DNA of 43,422 nucleotides from Candidatus Kuenenia stuttgartensis (GTDB lineage: Bacteria > Planctomycetota > Planctomycetia > Isosphaerales > Isosphaeraceae). The notes beneath the pieces are model-generated. The model saw only the letters and a list, made by a program, of their open reading frames with translations, ran no database searches and was not told the DNA's origin. The translations under genes and the position numbers were made by a program. Positions 1 through 8,800 of this stretch are shown here, piece by piece; position 1 is the stretch's first letter; every line of letters starts with the position of its first letter. The stretch covers positions 1 through 43,422 of the forward strand of contig CAMBEP010000039.1 of the NCBI GenBank assembly GCA_945865635.1, in the 5' to 3' direction.

Positions 1-2
1 AC

Positions 3-158
3 CCCCTGGTTTTGATCGAGCAGGATCATGTCATCCTCACCATGATGACTCAAGAGCAGTTTCAGACCGTCATGCACGATTTCGGTCGCAAACGCTGGCC
101 CCGAAAGCCCAACCGATGGCTTGAAAGAATCAGGAAAGGCACTGGTCAATTGCCCTGA
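3..158 (+). CDS. C-terminal fragment of an unidentified protein
   Basis: An open frame enters from the left edge and stops with TGA at 156-158, giving 51 residues. The piece begins with a hydrophobic strand-like stretch (PLVLIEQDHVILTMM) and ends in a strongly basic, Trp-rich tail (GRKRWPRKPNRW). The other two forward frames are closed by early stops, so this is the only frame that can be the end of a gene. The family cannot be recognised from the fragment. The following gene starts 140 bp downstream on the same strand. Confidence 0.45.
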   Translation, partial: PLVLIEQDHVILTMMTQEQFQTVMHDFGRKRWPRKPNRWLERIRKGTGQLP

Positions 159-298
159 ATCGAAACGGGATCGATCATTTGAGATTCGTAAGTTTTGGTA
201 AGCTTGTTAAAGTGTACGGATTGTAACGTCGATAAGATGATTGGATTCAATCAAGTCCTCAATCTATACGACGGTAAAACCTGTGGGAGCAACCCATC

Positions 299-592
299 AT
301 GCAAACCATGGCATGGACGAAAAAGCTTGTCTTGACGATTTTGCTCACATGGCCATGGCTGATGTGGTTGGTCGCCAAAAATAGCCCTGAGATGATCCTT
401 AAAGGGGTCTCCAATGCGGGTTCGATCTGGATGCCGATCTTACTCGATCTCCTGATTTGCTTGGGTGGGCTTTATGCCATCCGAACCAGGCCCAGATTGA
501 CCAAAATGAATCAAAATGCCCATGCGTCAGCCGTTCGCGGTCCTCATTTCCGGCTCGCAGCCCAGCGTCAGCAATCCAAAACTCAGAGATGA
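299..592 (+). CDS. Small two-helix membrane protein, function unknown
   Basis: This is a 97-residue protein preceded by a GGGAG ribosome-binding site about ten bases before the ATG. Two hydrophobic segments are visible, roughly residues 9-26 (LVLTILLTWPWLMWLV) and 43-60 (WMPILLDLLICLGGLYAI). A basic, Gln/Arg-rich tail that is probably cytoplasmic follows. It converges with kdsA, with 22 bp between the two stop codons. No catalytic motif is visible and the family is not recognised. The ribosome-binding site and membrane pattern argue for a real gene, but its small size keeps confidence moderate. Confidence 0.5.
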   Translation: MQTMAWTKKLVLTILLTWPWLMWLVAKNSPEMILKGVSNAGSIWMPILLDLLICLGGLYAIRTRPRLTKMNQNAHASAVRGPHFRLAAQRQQSKTQR

Positions 593-614
593 GAATTTTC
601 TCTCACTCTCACTG

Positions 615-1481
615 TTAAAGAGCATTTGTTTCAATCAGGGCACACCGAATCGCCAGAAGTTGTTTGAGCAGCGGTTCCAAATCCCTCAGATGTAACGCAT
701 TTGGCCCATCTGAAAGCGCCTTGTCAGGCTCCGGATGCACTTCCAGGAAAACGGCATCGCAACCCGCCGCAACCGCTGATCGGGCCAGAAACGGGACCAT
801 CTCTCGCTCGCCTGAAGTCACACCCTGACCAGCACTTGGCAGTTGTACAGAATGCGTGGCATCAAAAACCACTGGCGCACCCAACTGCTTCATCCAGGGG
901 ATGGCTCGCATGTCGTTGACAAGTCGGCCATAACCGAATGTCGTTCCACGTTCTGTGAGCATCACACCCAATCCACCGGCTGAATCAATCTTTGCCACCA
1001 CATGGGCCATGTCCCAGGGGGCCATGAACTGACCTTTCTTGACATTCACCGGGCGGCCCGTCGCCGCACAAGCCTCCAAAAGATCCGTCTGACGCGCCAA
1101 AAACGCTGGAACTTGAAGCAAGTCCACAACCTTGGCAATCTGTTCCGCTTGATTCGCCTCATGCACATCTGTGGTCACTGGCAGGCCTGTCTCTGCCTTG
1201 ATGGCCCGAAAAACGTCCAGACCAGCTTCAATACCAGGCCCCCGAAAACTCGATTTGGATGTCCGGTTGGCTTTGTCAAACGAAGCCTTGAATATCAATG
1301 GAACTCCTAGCTTATGCGTGATTTGAAGCAGTTCGCGAGCCAGAAATTCCGTCATCCCGCCAGGCTCCATCACACACGGGCCCGCAATCAGTGCAAGCGG
1401 TTGGCCAGTCCCCACCCGCACGTTACCCACCGACACAACCCTGGCTTGAACCAATGCTTTCGTCGGATGATCAGTAGACAT
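615..1481 (-). CDS. kdsA: 3-deoxy-8-phosphooctulonate (KDO-8-P) synthase
   Basis: KdsA condenses arabinose 5-phosphate with phosphoenolpyruvate to give KDO 8-phosphate, the first committed step to the KDO of Gram-negative lipopolysaccharide; it is cytoplasmic. The 288-residue length fits the family. Signature blocks appear in order: [92 protein letters not shown]. The Cys in GPC, the His in DATHS, the Glu in EVHPEP and the Asp in SDGPN match the four metal ligands of the metal-dependent class (Aquifex type), whereas E. coli KdsA has Asn at the first position. The start is supported by a GGGAAAG ribosome-binding site. It stands apart from the heptose-type genes at 35-39 kb, but both would feed LPS core synthesis. 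Confidence 0.96.
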   Translation of the reverse strand: MSTDHPTKALVQARVVSVGNVRVGTGQPLALIAGPCVMEPGGMTEFLARELLQITHKLGVPLIFKASFDKANRTSKSSFRGPGIEAGLDVFRAIKAETGLPVTTDVHEANQAEQIAKVVDLLQVPAFLARQTDLLEACAATGRPVNVKKGQFMAPWDMAHVVAKIDSAGGLGVMLTERGTTFGYGRLVNDMRAIPWMKQLGAPVVFDATHSVQLPSAGQGVTSGEREMVPFLARSAVAAGCDAVFLEVHPEPDKALSDGPNALHLRDLEPLLKQLLAIRCALIETNAL

Positions 1482-1736
1482 CGTTTATGCTTTCCCGGAA
1501 AATCGCGTGATCCTTCCAAAACCCTCGCTCGATGCCCAGAATGTCAATCAATTCCACACAATCGTCAAGGTCGGAATCCTTGCCCCCCTAACCATCGCTC
1601 TCAGCCCAAACCAGAAATCAAGCCCTTTCCTCATTCTTAAAAGACGCATAACAGCCAGAGCAAACTATCTATATTGCCCAAGCTTATTTTTAGACTTGAA
1701 TTCGCCAGAATTCCGAAAATACCCATAGCAACTTGT

Positions 1737-1764
1737 TTGCTTCTTTCCGGTTGGCGGGTATAAT
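1737..1764 (+). promoter_or_regulatory. Probable promoter of the coiled-coil gene
   Basis: A perfect TATAAT lies at 1759-1764, with a weak -35 match (TTGCTT, 1737-1742) 16 bases upstream. It is 55 bp before the ATG at 1820, in the 338-bp gap between the divergent kdsA and coiled-coil genes. The rest of that gap (1482-1736) shows no gene. Confidence 0.4.
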
Positions 1765-1819
1765 ACTTGGTAAGTATGTCGAACGGTAGACCTTGTGAGG
1801 ACAGGGAGCGATCACGGCC

Positions 1820-2401
1820 ATGAGCACCGGTGGAAAAGTGTTGGTGGTGCTGGTCACCTTACTGACGATCGTATGGTTTGGGCTGATGTCCATGCTGGCA
1901 CGCCTGAACACCAATTACGGAAACGCAGTGATTCAAGGTGAAACTGCCTTGACCGCTTTAGAACAGCAGGTCAAGGAATCATTTGAAAAACTCCGGGACA
2001 TGGAAAACGAAGTGGAAAACTCCCACTTCGCCATAGACGACGACCGGACATTGTTAAGGCTTGAATACAACGATCAAGTCAAAGCCGTGGCGGAAACACA
2101 AGAGAGTCTCCTGAGACTTGAAGGCCTCTTCAACACGCTTTCCGCTGCACGTACGGAAACCGAAACCAATATCGCCAAACGTAAAAAAGAAGTTGCTGAC
2201 GATCAGGTTAAACTGGTCAAAACTTCTGACGAAGTGGATGCCGCTAAACAGCTCAACTCCAACCTCCTGGTTGAGTTGAGTTCTCTACGCAAGTCGTTTC
2301 AGCAACTCAGCGAAGCCAATCGGTCTGTGGCGGCTCAATTGGCCAAATCCGAAAAACTGAGAGATGTCTCTCATGGTAGCCCGCTCGTCACGGGCCGTTG
2401 A
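1820..2401 (+). CDS. Membrane-anchored coiled-coil protein, function unknown
   Basis: This 193-residue protein has an N-terminal hydrophobic helix (about residues 6-27, KVLVVLVTLLTIVWFGLMSML) that would act as an uncleaved anchor. A long charged coiled coil fills almost all of the rest (about 35-180), rich in Glu, Lys, Gln and Leu heptads. No enzyme motif is present. An AGGGAG ribosome-binding site lies 11 bases before the ATG, a TATAAT box lies upstream, and a strong hairpin terminator follows, so it appears to be a single-gene transcription unit. A structural or scaffold role at the membrane is plausible but inferred only from shape. Confidence 0.72.
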   Translation: MSTGGKVLVVLVTLLTIVWFGLMSMLARLNTNYGNAVIQGETALTALEQQVKESFEKLRDMENEVENSHFAIDDDRTLLRLEYNDQVKAVAETQESLLRLEGLFNTLSAARTETETNIAKRKKEVADDQVKLVKTSDEVDAAKQLNSNLLVELSSLRKSFQQLSEANRSVAAQLAKSEKLRDVSHGSPLVTGR

Positions 2402-2429
2402 GAGTCTTGTCTTTCACGCATCACATGGC

Positions 2430-2460
2430 ACCCGGGGGCTTGCTCCCGGGTTAATTTTTT
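2430..2460 (+). terminator. Intrinsic terminator after the coiled-coil gene
   Basis: The stem ACCCGGGGG pairs with CTCCCGGGT (one G-T pair) around a CTTG loop, followed by TTAATTTTTT. It lies 28 bp after the stop codon. It is the most classical U-tract terminator in the window. Confidence 0.85.
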
Positions 2461-2535
2461 GGCTATTTTTGATTAGTACAATCCCTAAACACAATGGGTC
2501 TTGAAAATCTCTTCTAAAATTGGGCTTCCACGACC

Positions 2536-3522
2536 ATGCCAAGCCTTGCCAATCCATCCATGTGGGCAGGAATCATTGCCAACCCTGCTGCTGGCCGAGG
2601 CCGCGGCAGGCAAAATGTCGAAAAATTGCAAGCGGCCTTCCATGCACGTGGAGTTCAGGTCGATTGTGCTTTGACACCTCAAGAGCGCCACCGGATCATC
2701 AAAGAAGCCTTGACCCTGCCCTTCGATCGCAAGTGGATCGTAGCCATTGGTGGCGATGGAACGGTTAATGCCCTCGTCAATGAATGTCCCGATATCGCCT
2801 TTTGTAACTTCGCCTCTGGAACGGAAAATCTCTTCGCCAGGGCCTTTCATACCCCAAATCAGCCAGAATTGCTTGTCGATTGGGTCATCAAAGCCAACAC
2901 CCGACGCATGGATGTCGGAGAATTTCGCGAAATCGGTTCCGATCCGGCCACATCACGGCGATTTGCCCTCATGCTCGGCTTCGGGTTCGACGCCGCAGTC
3001 GTCAACCGTCACCACAGCCAGAGACTCTCACGAACCGGACTGGCTCGCCCCACATCACGCCTTGCCTATGTCGGGCCTCTGGCTTATGAAGCCTGGAATT
3101 ACAAGTTCCCACCCGTCCGTTTTTCATGGACGAACGACGAAGGGAAATCCTGCGAACAAATAGGTTCTACAAGCATCATCTTCAATATGAATTGCTATGC
3201 GATTGGCCTCAAGTTTGTACCAGAATCCACTGCGTTTGACCACTATCTGGACACAATCGCCTTTGCCCGCTCAGGCTCTGTTCAAGCCGGCGTGTATATG
3301 GCCACAGTCGCCGCTGGCCTTCACCCAAGGCTCAGAAGTGTGTCAAAGGGCAGGATGCGCGAACTGAACGTCGAGGCACTGGAAGCCCCTGTCCCCGTAC
3401 AAATGGACGGCGACCCCGCAGGCTGGATCCTTCCGGGCAAACCCTGGTCCATAAAGTGCCTTCCAGAATCGTGTCCGATCCTGATCCATCCAGACCGAAC
3501 CAATAGAGAACCTGGAAGGTGA
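2536..3522 (+). CDS. Diacylglycerol/sphingosine-kinase-family lipid kinase
   Basis: This 328-residue protein has the DAGK catalytic-domain pattern: an N-terminal strand with IIANPAAGRGRG (about residues 12-23), the nucleotide-binding IGGDGTVNALVN (about 71-82), and FASGTENLFAR (about 94-104), the local version of the usual LPxGTGNDFAR loop. The Gly-to-Glu change in that loop (SGTEN for GTGN) is unusual. A C-terminal beta-rich half, ending with an MDGDPAG-type block, matches the YegS/BmrU architecture. Members phosphorylate lipid hydroxyls with ATP at the inner face of the membrane. The natural substrate cannot be deduced. No strong ribosome-binding site is seen; a second in-frame ATG at 2560 (MWAGIIANP) is also possible. 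The gene converges with the AT-rich gene at 3650-4747. Confidence 0.85.
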   Translation: MPSLANPSMWAGIIANPAAGRGRGRQNVEKLQAAFHARGVQVDCALTPQERHRIIKEALTLPFDRKWIVAIGGDGTVNALVNECPDIAFCNFASGTENLFARAFHTPNQPELLVDWVIKANTRRMDVGEFREIGSDPATSRRFALMLGFGFDAAVVNRHHSQRLSRTGLARPTSRLAYVGPLAYEAWNYKFPPVRFSWTNDEGKSCEQIGSTSIIFNMNCYAIGLKFVPESTAFDHYLDTIAFARSGSVQAGVYMATVAAGLHPRLRSVSKGRMRELNVEALEAPVPVQMDGDPAGWILPGKPWSIKCLPESCPILIHPDRTNREPGR

Positions 3523-3649
3523 TGAGGCTTTTTTTCTTGAATAACCAAGCTGGATTCGCGGCCCTGAGAGAAATGCATCTAGCCCAACCCTCAGTTGCAT
3601 GAAATGCAGACAAAGTGCTTTGAGATGAGATTTTCTGATTGCGTAGCAG

Positions 3650-4747
3650 TCAATTGGAGCCCCATGATTCGCGATCGGATTTGCTACTTGTGGAACTTGA
3701 ACGAAATGAACCTATATCTGATCCAATACTCATTCTCACTTCCGCTGCCATAGCGCTTTCTATTGCAGCTGCATACGCATGCATATCTAAATAAGCTTTA
3801 TCCTTTCGCTTTCTTAGAAAAACCCCCAAGGCTTTGATTGCAATATCTAGAACGGCATCTCGACGATCGCTGTTTGGTTTTAGTGTCAGGTGTGTGATCG
3901 CATTGTTATAAATTCTCAGGAGTATGGATTCCCGATTCATCTCATGGGTATTAGGCGCAATGGCGTGGTATTCCTTGATCAGTTGATCAATATTCGCAAC
4001 CTGCTGCAAGCGCCGGGCTAATGGGTTATAGATCTTCTTGTTGCTATCGCTTTTCCATTCTTCAAACTTGGAGAGATCTTCGGTACCCAGCGCAAAAATA
4101 ATAGCTTTTCGGAAAATGTTTTGATAAATCACAGGGTCATGATTTTGATTATTCAATCGTATAATTTCGCTTGTGGCAGCGAGAACCCATCGATTCAAAT
4201 CCTTTGCACTATTATACATCCAATTCTTTGGGATGGGCGCATAGCACCCGAGCCCACCAAATAGCAGGCCCTCCATGACAATACTTACACAGTTGAACTC
4301 TGTCGAAAATTTTGAAAAGCGTCTCTTCGTATCCCCAGGCTCCATTTTTAATTTGGTATTCCACCATCGCGCGATCATTTCTGCATCGACACCATATTCA
4401 AAACCTGAATTATCTAAAATAATTTCTTTAATAATAGTTGTTGATGGTTGGCCGCTACTGGTAATTTCTGTTTTTAGCGTCTCAATAGTATTAAATTCTG
4501 TGTATTTAGAAAGTGGTTTCCCACCGGTATCATGATATATGCCTTTAGCATTACGAGTATAATCAACACCTCTGTAACTAATTTTTTCGAAGCCGAGTTG
4601 TGGCATCGCTACACTGCCACCCACTGAATCCCAAGTCACATACTGTTTTCCAAACTGCTGAGTTTCCACCTCCATCCCTGCATGAGCTGCTCCCAGAAAG
4701 TGAGCTATTGTGGAATCCGGCCACCACGTATGTACGGACACAGCCAT
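3650..4747 (-). CDS. Putative permuted papain-like (LRAT/NlpC-P60-type) protein
   Basis: The start is placed at 4747 because a GGGGGGAG ribosome-binding site sits about five bases upstream; the frame stays open to 4807 without such a signal. The product is 365 residues. The N-terminus has VHTWWPDS, then AAHAGMEVE (His22) and QYVTWDSVGG; much later comes STEFNCVSIVMEGLLFGG (Cys153). A His first and an N-C-x-S before a hydrophobic helix later is the order expected of circularly permuted papain-like folds, whose members act as amidases, peptidases, acyltransferases or effectors. The C-terminal half is helical, ending in a Ser-rich tail. There is no signal peptide. The gene is AT-rich against its neighbours (for example 16 G/C in the 60 bases 4381-4440) and adjoins a mobile-looking repeat, suggesting transfer. 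The family assignment is inference. Confidence 0.5.
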   Translation of the reverse strand: MAVSVHTWWPDSTIAHFLGAAHAGMEVETQQFGKQYVTWDSVGGSVAMPQLGFEKISYRGVDYTRNAKGIYHDTGGKPLSKYTEFNTIETLKTEITSSGQPSTTIIKEIILDNSGFEYGVDAEMIARWWNTKLKMEPGDTKRRFSKFSTEFNCVSIVMEGLLFGGLGCYAPIPKNWMYNSAKDLNRWVLAATSEIIRLNNQNHDPVIYQNIFRKAIIFALGTEDLSKFEEWKSDSNKKIYNPLARRLQQVANIDQLIKEYHAIAPNTHEMNRESILLRIYNNAITHLTLKPNSDRRDAVLDIAIKALGVFLRKRKDKAYLDMHAYAAAIESAMAAEVRMSIGSDIGSFRSSSTSSKSDRESWGSN

Positions 4748-4784
4748 AATCGCTCCCCCCTTTAAGGTTGGTCTCTCGACTGGA

Positions 4785-4848
4785 GTACACACCAAAGAAG
4801 TGTACATTGTAAGAGTTTAATCTACCACGTCTGGTTCGCTGAAGTCAA
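4785..4848 (-). promoter_or_regulatory. Candidate promoter and operator of the papain-like gene
   Basis: On the minus strand TTGACT (4848-4843) lies 18 bases from TAGATT (4824-4819). Immediately downstream is an inverted repeat GTACAC-N9-GTGTAC (4785-4805), about 38 bp before the ATG. The position just after the presumed start of transcription suits a repressor site. Both elements are short, so this remains tentative. Confidence 0.3.
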
Positions 4849-4915
4849 GTGTCTGGGCTTATTTCAGGAACAGAATCCGATTTTGAAGCTTCTGGCTTCG
4901 TTCTTCATACCGTTT

Positions 4916-5182
4916 AATACTCTTCGCGACCATTAATGACACTTTTTGATCGCGACGATGCCGGAGGCATCGCAGCCAGTAGCCGGTGGTTGAGGAGCGT
5001 CAGCGACGACACCACCGGACGACAACGCGGCATAAGGTCTTGCACCCCTGCCGGGGTGCCAGCAGCTTTTACGCCCATCTCATAACCGGAAGGTGTCGCT
5101 TCGCTCAACCACCGGCTACTTGTTTTGATGCCTCCGGCATCATTCTGATACGATGTATCATGTGTGGCCGCGACAACTATAG
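4916..5182 (+). repeat. Palindromic MITE-like element, copy 1
   Basis: This is one of three copies in the window (also 33807-34075, inverted, and 43145-43413). The ends form an imperfect terminal inverted repeat: AATACTCTTCGCG at the left and CGCGACAACTATAG at the right. Nested inside are 17-bp perfect arms AGTAGCCGGTGGTTGAG (4978-4994) and CTCAACCACCGGCTACT (5104-5120), outer GATGCCKSMGGCATC blocks on both sides, and a central hairpin GCACCCC-TGCC-GGGGTGC (5042-5059). No transposase is encoded. The short open frames it contains are by-products of its composition. It is best described as a non-autonomous palindromic mobile element. Confidence 0.85.
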
Positions 5183-5847
5183 GTGCTGTTTCAGGGCATG
5201 CAATGAGGATGAGAGAAAGTCTTGCCAGTTAAAAAGATCAGGAATCAATTCGAGTCCGGGTGTTCCGGGTTGCGATTCCGGTTAAACTCTTTGGGAGAAT
5301 CTTGACGTTTTGAAAGGATGAGGCGTAAGATGGAGAAGTGCATGAGTGCATGCACTCATCAAATGAGAGAAACGAGATCCGTGGTATGATCACTGGTGTG
5401 TATCAGAGGCAAAAGGGTATGCATCGGGTGAGATTTAGGATCTTTTTCTTCTAAAAATCTTCTGGATCAGGTATGGGCGGATCCGGGACAGATTTTGCAG
5501 GTGATGAGTATCGAGTCAACGGGAAGAATTGAAGCGTTGTGTGACGGTGTGGCGTCTTGAGTTTGATTGTCGAGTAAGTCGGGCGCTTACCGCGATCTGT
5601 AACGGTTATGACGTTCAGATAAGAAGCGGTTGAGTCTTACGAGCTTGACAGAAGGGCTTGTCGGTTTCATTGTTGCCATGAAGCCACGTTCTTTTCGAGC
5701 GTTATCGAGCTACGGGGCGTAGTCAGATGGCGACAGGTTCGAAGAGTGCGGGACGGGCCAATTGATCCGAGAGTGGGATTGATCGACGAGCCACCCGCGA
5801 TGCGACGTGTAAAACACAGATGACAATTAGCGACGAGGTCAAGAACC
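5183..5847 (+). other. Gene-free leader upstream of the giant protein
   Basis: No convincing gene is seen in these 665 bases between the palindromic element and the giant gene. The stretch contains one striking 18-bp perfect palindrome (annotated separately) and a GAGGT ribosome-binding site at 5835-5839, eight bases before the ATG at 5848. No confident promoter was identified. The length leaves room for a long untranslated leader or several promoters. Confidence 0.6.
5342..5359. promoter_or_regulatory. 18-bp perfect palindrome, operator candidate
   Basis: ATGAGTGCATGCACTCAT is a perfect dyad centred on GCATGC, about 490 bp before the giant gene and the only long perfect palindrome in this leader. 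It could be a binding site for a dimeric regulator. With no spacer loop it is less likely to act as an RNA hairpin. Confidence 0.4.
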
Positions 5848-8800
5848 ATGCGCATGGAACCAACGGGTGAGCAGCCTCAGGGTGATAACAGCTGGTCTCG
5901 GATCCGCGCACGGCAGCGCCGAGAGAGGGTACAGATGGGAACGTCGCAACGGTCCAGAAGGCGGGTGCGGCTGGAGTCACTCGAGCCGGAATCTCTCGAG
6001 CTGCGTCAGTTGCTGGCGGCACTGCCGGCCCCGCTCAAGCCGAGCGAATTGCAAAACCTTTATGATCCTGCAACCTTATCTTATCCATTTGCAGGTATTC
6101 AGAATGTTTACAGCCCGACGGTCACGGTAGGAACAACGGTTAGTGGTCAGAGAATGACCATCAATACCGGGGAAGCTTCGACGAATGTCAGCAGCCCAGT
6201 TTTGAGTGTTGATCCGCTTAATCCCGATCACCAGGTGGTGGTGGCCCAGCTTAACAACGTGCCCTTGTTTGGTTCGACAACAGCTCGTCCCGTGCGCACC
6301 ATTGGATATGTGACCCAGAATGGTGGCCAGTCATGGTCTCAGTTGAGTCTTCCTGGGCCGCTTTCTGATCCGACCGTCACCACAGCACCGATTCCAAACC
6401 TTTATGTTCAGGATGTCTCGGTATCGTTTGACCGATCGGGCAACATCCACGTTGTGCAGTCTCAGACAAACAATCCGGTTGGTTATGGCAACGCCGGCTA
6501 TTTGCAATATCGCAAGTATGACCCATCGGGAGCCATTCTTCTGGGTGGACCGTCTTCGTTTGCCTCGAATATCTATTCCTGGAATCGGACGATCACGACT
6601 CCGGTGGATCAGTCCTTGCAGCCGGCTTTTATCAAGCCTTTCATTGCGGTGGATTCAAATCCGTCCACCTTTACCGATCCCGTCACAGGCCAGACGCAAA
6701 ACGATGCGAATTCTGGGAATGTCTACATAGGCTTTGTTGAACAGACTCCACCAGTTTCAGGGGCACCGATTCCTGCGCTTGTGATTCATGCGGTGGCTTC
6801 CCTTAATGGAGGGGCCTCATTCTTTAGCAGTCCGCTTTCCATTAACACTGTGGCGACGGTTGCGATAGTACAAACCCACGACGCCGCCACCCAGACCAGC
6901 ATGCCACGGATTTCCATGGCCGTTGGGCCTGGTGGAAACACCAATCCGGGAGCAGTGACGTTTGTCTGGGACGACTATACCAGCGCGTCGGGTTCCACAA
7001 CCAATCAGAGTTCGATTCGGGCGGCGACATTTGCTGCGAGCAATGTGGCTCAGGGCGGTCTATCGACGGTCAGGGCGGCACAGACCATTGCATTTTCCAC
7101 TTTGGCTGGGGCCAATTCGGCAGGACAGTACCCGCTTGGAACCAATATCACGGCAGAAGGCATTGGTCCTGCTCCGTCGATCGCGATTGATTCCACTCTA
7201 GGCTCATTCAGTTCCAACAAGGGTCGTATTTACGTATCCTACACCAACCGCGATGCTTCCGCCGGTGTTGACAACGGTGTGGCTAATGGCAACCCGCTTG
7301 ACAACACGGATATTTACATGATTTCGTACGATCCCGGCACGGGGTCATGGAGTACGAAGCCTTATCTGGTCAATAATGATTCAGGCGCTGCGGATGGTTA
7401 TTCGGGTGCTCAGTATGTGCCGAGTCCGTTCGGCCGTGCCATTCGTGATGGTCAATCGGTGACGGCATACAATGGCCGGCCGCAGTTTCTTCCATCGGTG
7501 GCTGTGGACCAAACCACGGGTACAGTGGGCGTGAGTTATCTGGATGCACGTTATGATGCGTCCCGCTTACGCGTTGTCAACAGTGTCCAGACCTCTTTGG
7601 ATGGTGGAAAAACCTTCTCGGCGGCGACCAATGCCAATCTTGAGAATGATCCCACCAACATTATCAATGGCGAAACCATTCTGGACATGCCAGTTCCAGA
7701 TAATCAGTCGACCGCGAATCCGGTTCGTGATGGCACTTGGGGTTTTGGTGTCAGGTCCAGTCTCCAGATGTTTGCCGGACAGATTTTCCCGGCCTGGTCG
7801 TTCAATTACAATGCCGGCTACAATTTTGGTACAGGCAATACCTCGCTGATTCGTGGCAATATTGCTATTGGACGGATGTACACATCCGCCGGTCCGCGTG
7901 TCATTTCGAGCACCATGGGCGATGTGCGTAGCCTGCAAGCCGGGCCGAACTCGTTTAACAACACCTTTAACGCCGCTGGGGTTCAGCAGGTGGACGGGTT
8001 GACGTTTACATTTGATCGTCCGGTTCAGATTTCATCGGTAGACCCGACCGCAATCAATCTGATCTATATGGACGTCAATGGCAATAAAACGACCATTCCG
8101 GTGACATCGATTTCCGCCCTTAACGCACAGGGCACAAACAATGCCCTGGCGACCCAGTTCTTTGCCCAGTTCCCAGCCCAGAGCGGTGTTGGCACATACA
8201 GTTATGAAGTGGGCCCTGGCGATATTCGCGATGCCATCCGCACGGTCGATTCGGCGGGTGTTGTTATCAAGACTGGCAACCTGATGGATCAGGACAACAT
8301 CCCTGACCGCATCATGGGCACAAGCACCAGCTATGCTGCGCCTGCGCCTCTGAATCCACTGAATCCTGGCTCGGCGCCTTATGACAATAGCACTCTGCCC
8401 CTGATCATCAGTGGCCCGCATGTGACTGGCCAAACGCTCGGCTATTTTAATCTGGCCGGGACGGCTGTGCCCTATGCTCCGACCTCAACAGGAGAGCTTC
8501 TGGCGGTCAATAGTGCTCCGAACATGATAGATCACATCGCCCAATTTATTGATGTGACATTTGACCGGAACATGAATCCCGCCACATTCACGCTTGCCGA
8601 TGTCCTCGAGCTGCGTGGTCCGCAGGGTGTGATTACTCCTGATATCAAGAGCATTACACCTAACCCGAACGGCACGGATCCCGATCCGGCCTATCCGCGC
8701 ACCTATCGCATTGAGTTCAAAAATCAGCGGGTATCCGGTCAATATTCCGTGGTGTTGGGGGCCAATATTGCCTCCAGTACTGGCGATTTGATGGATTCCA

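Noticed and set aside
4914..5108. Open frame of 64 codons on the minus strand inside the palindromic element, with near-identical frames in the other copies
   Set aside because: The similarity follows from the repeat itself; there is no ribosome-binding site and both strands of the palindrome give comparable frames.
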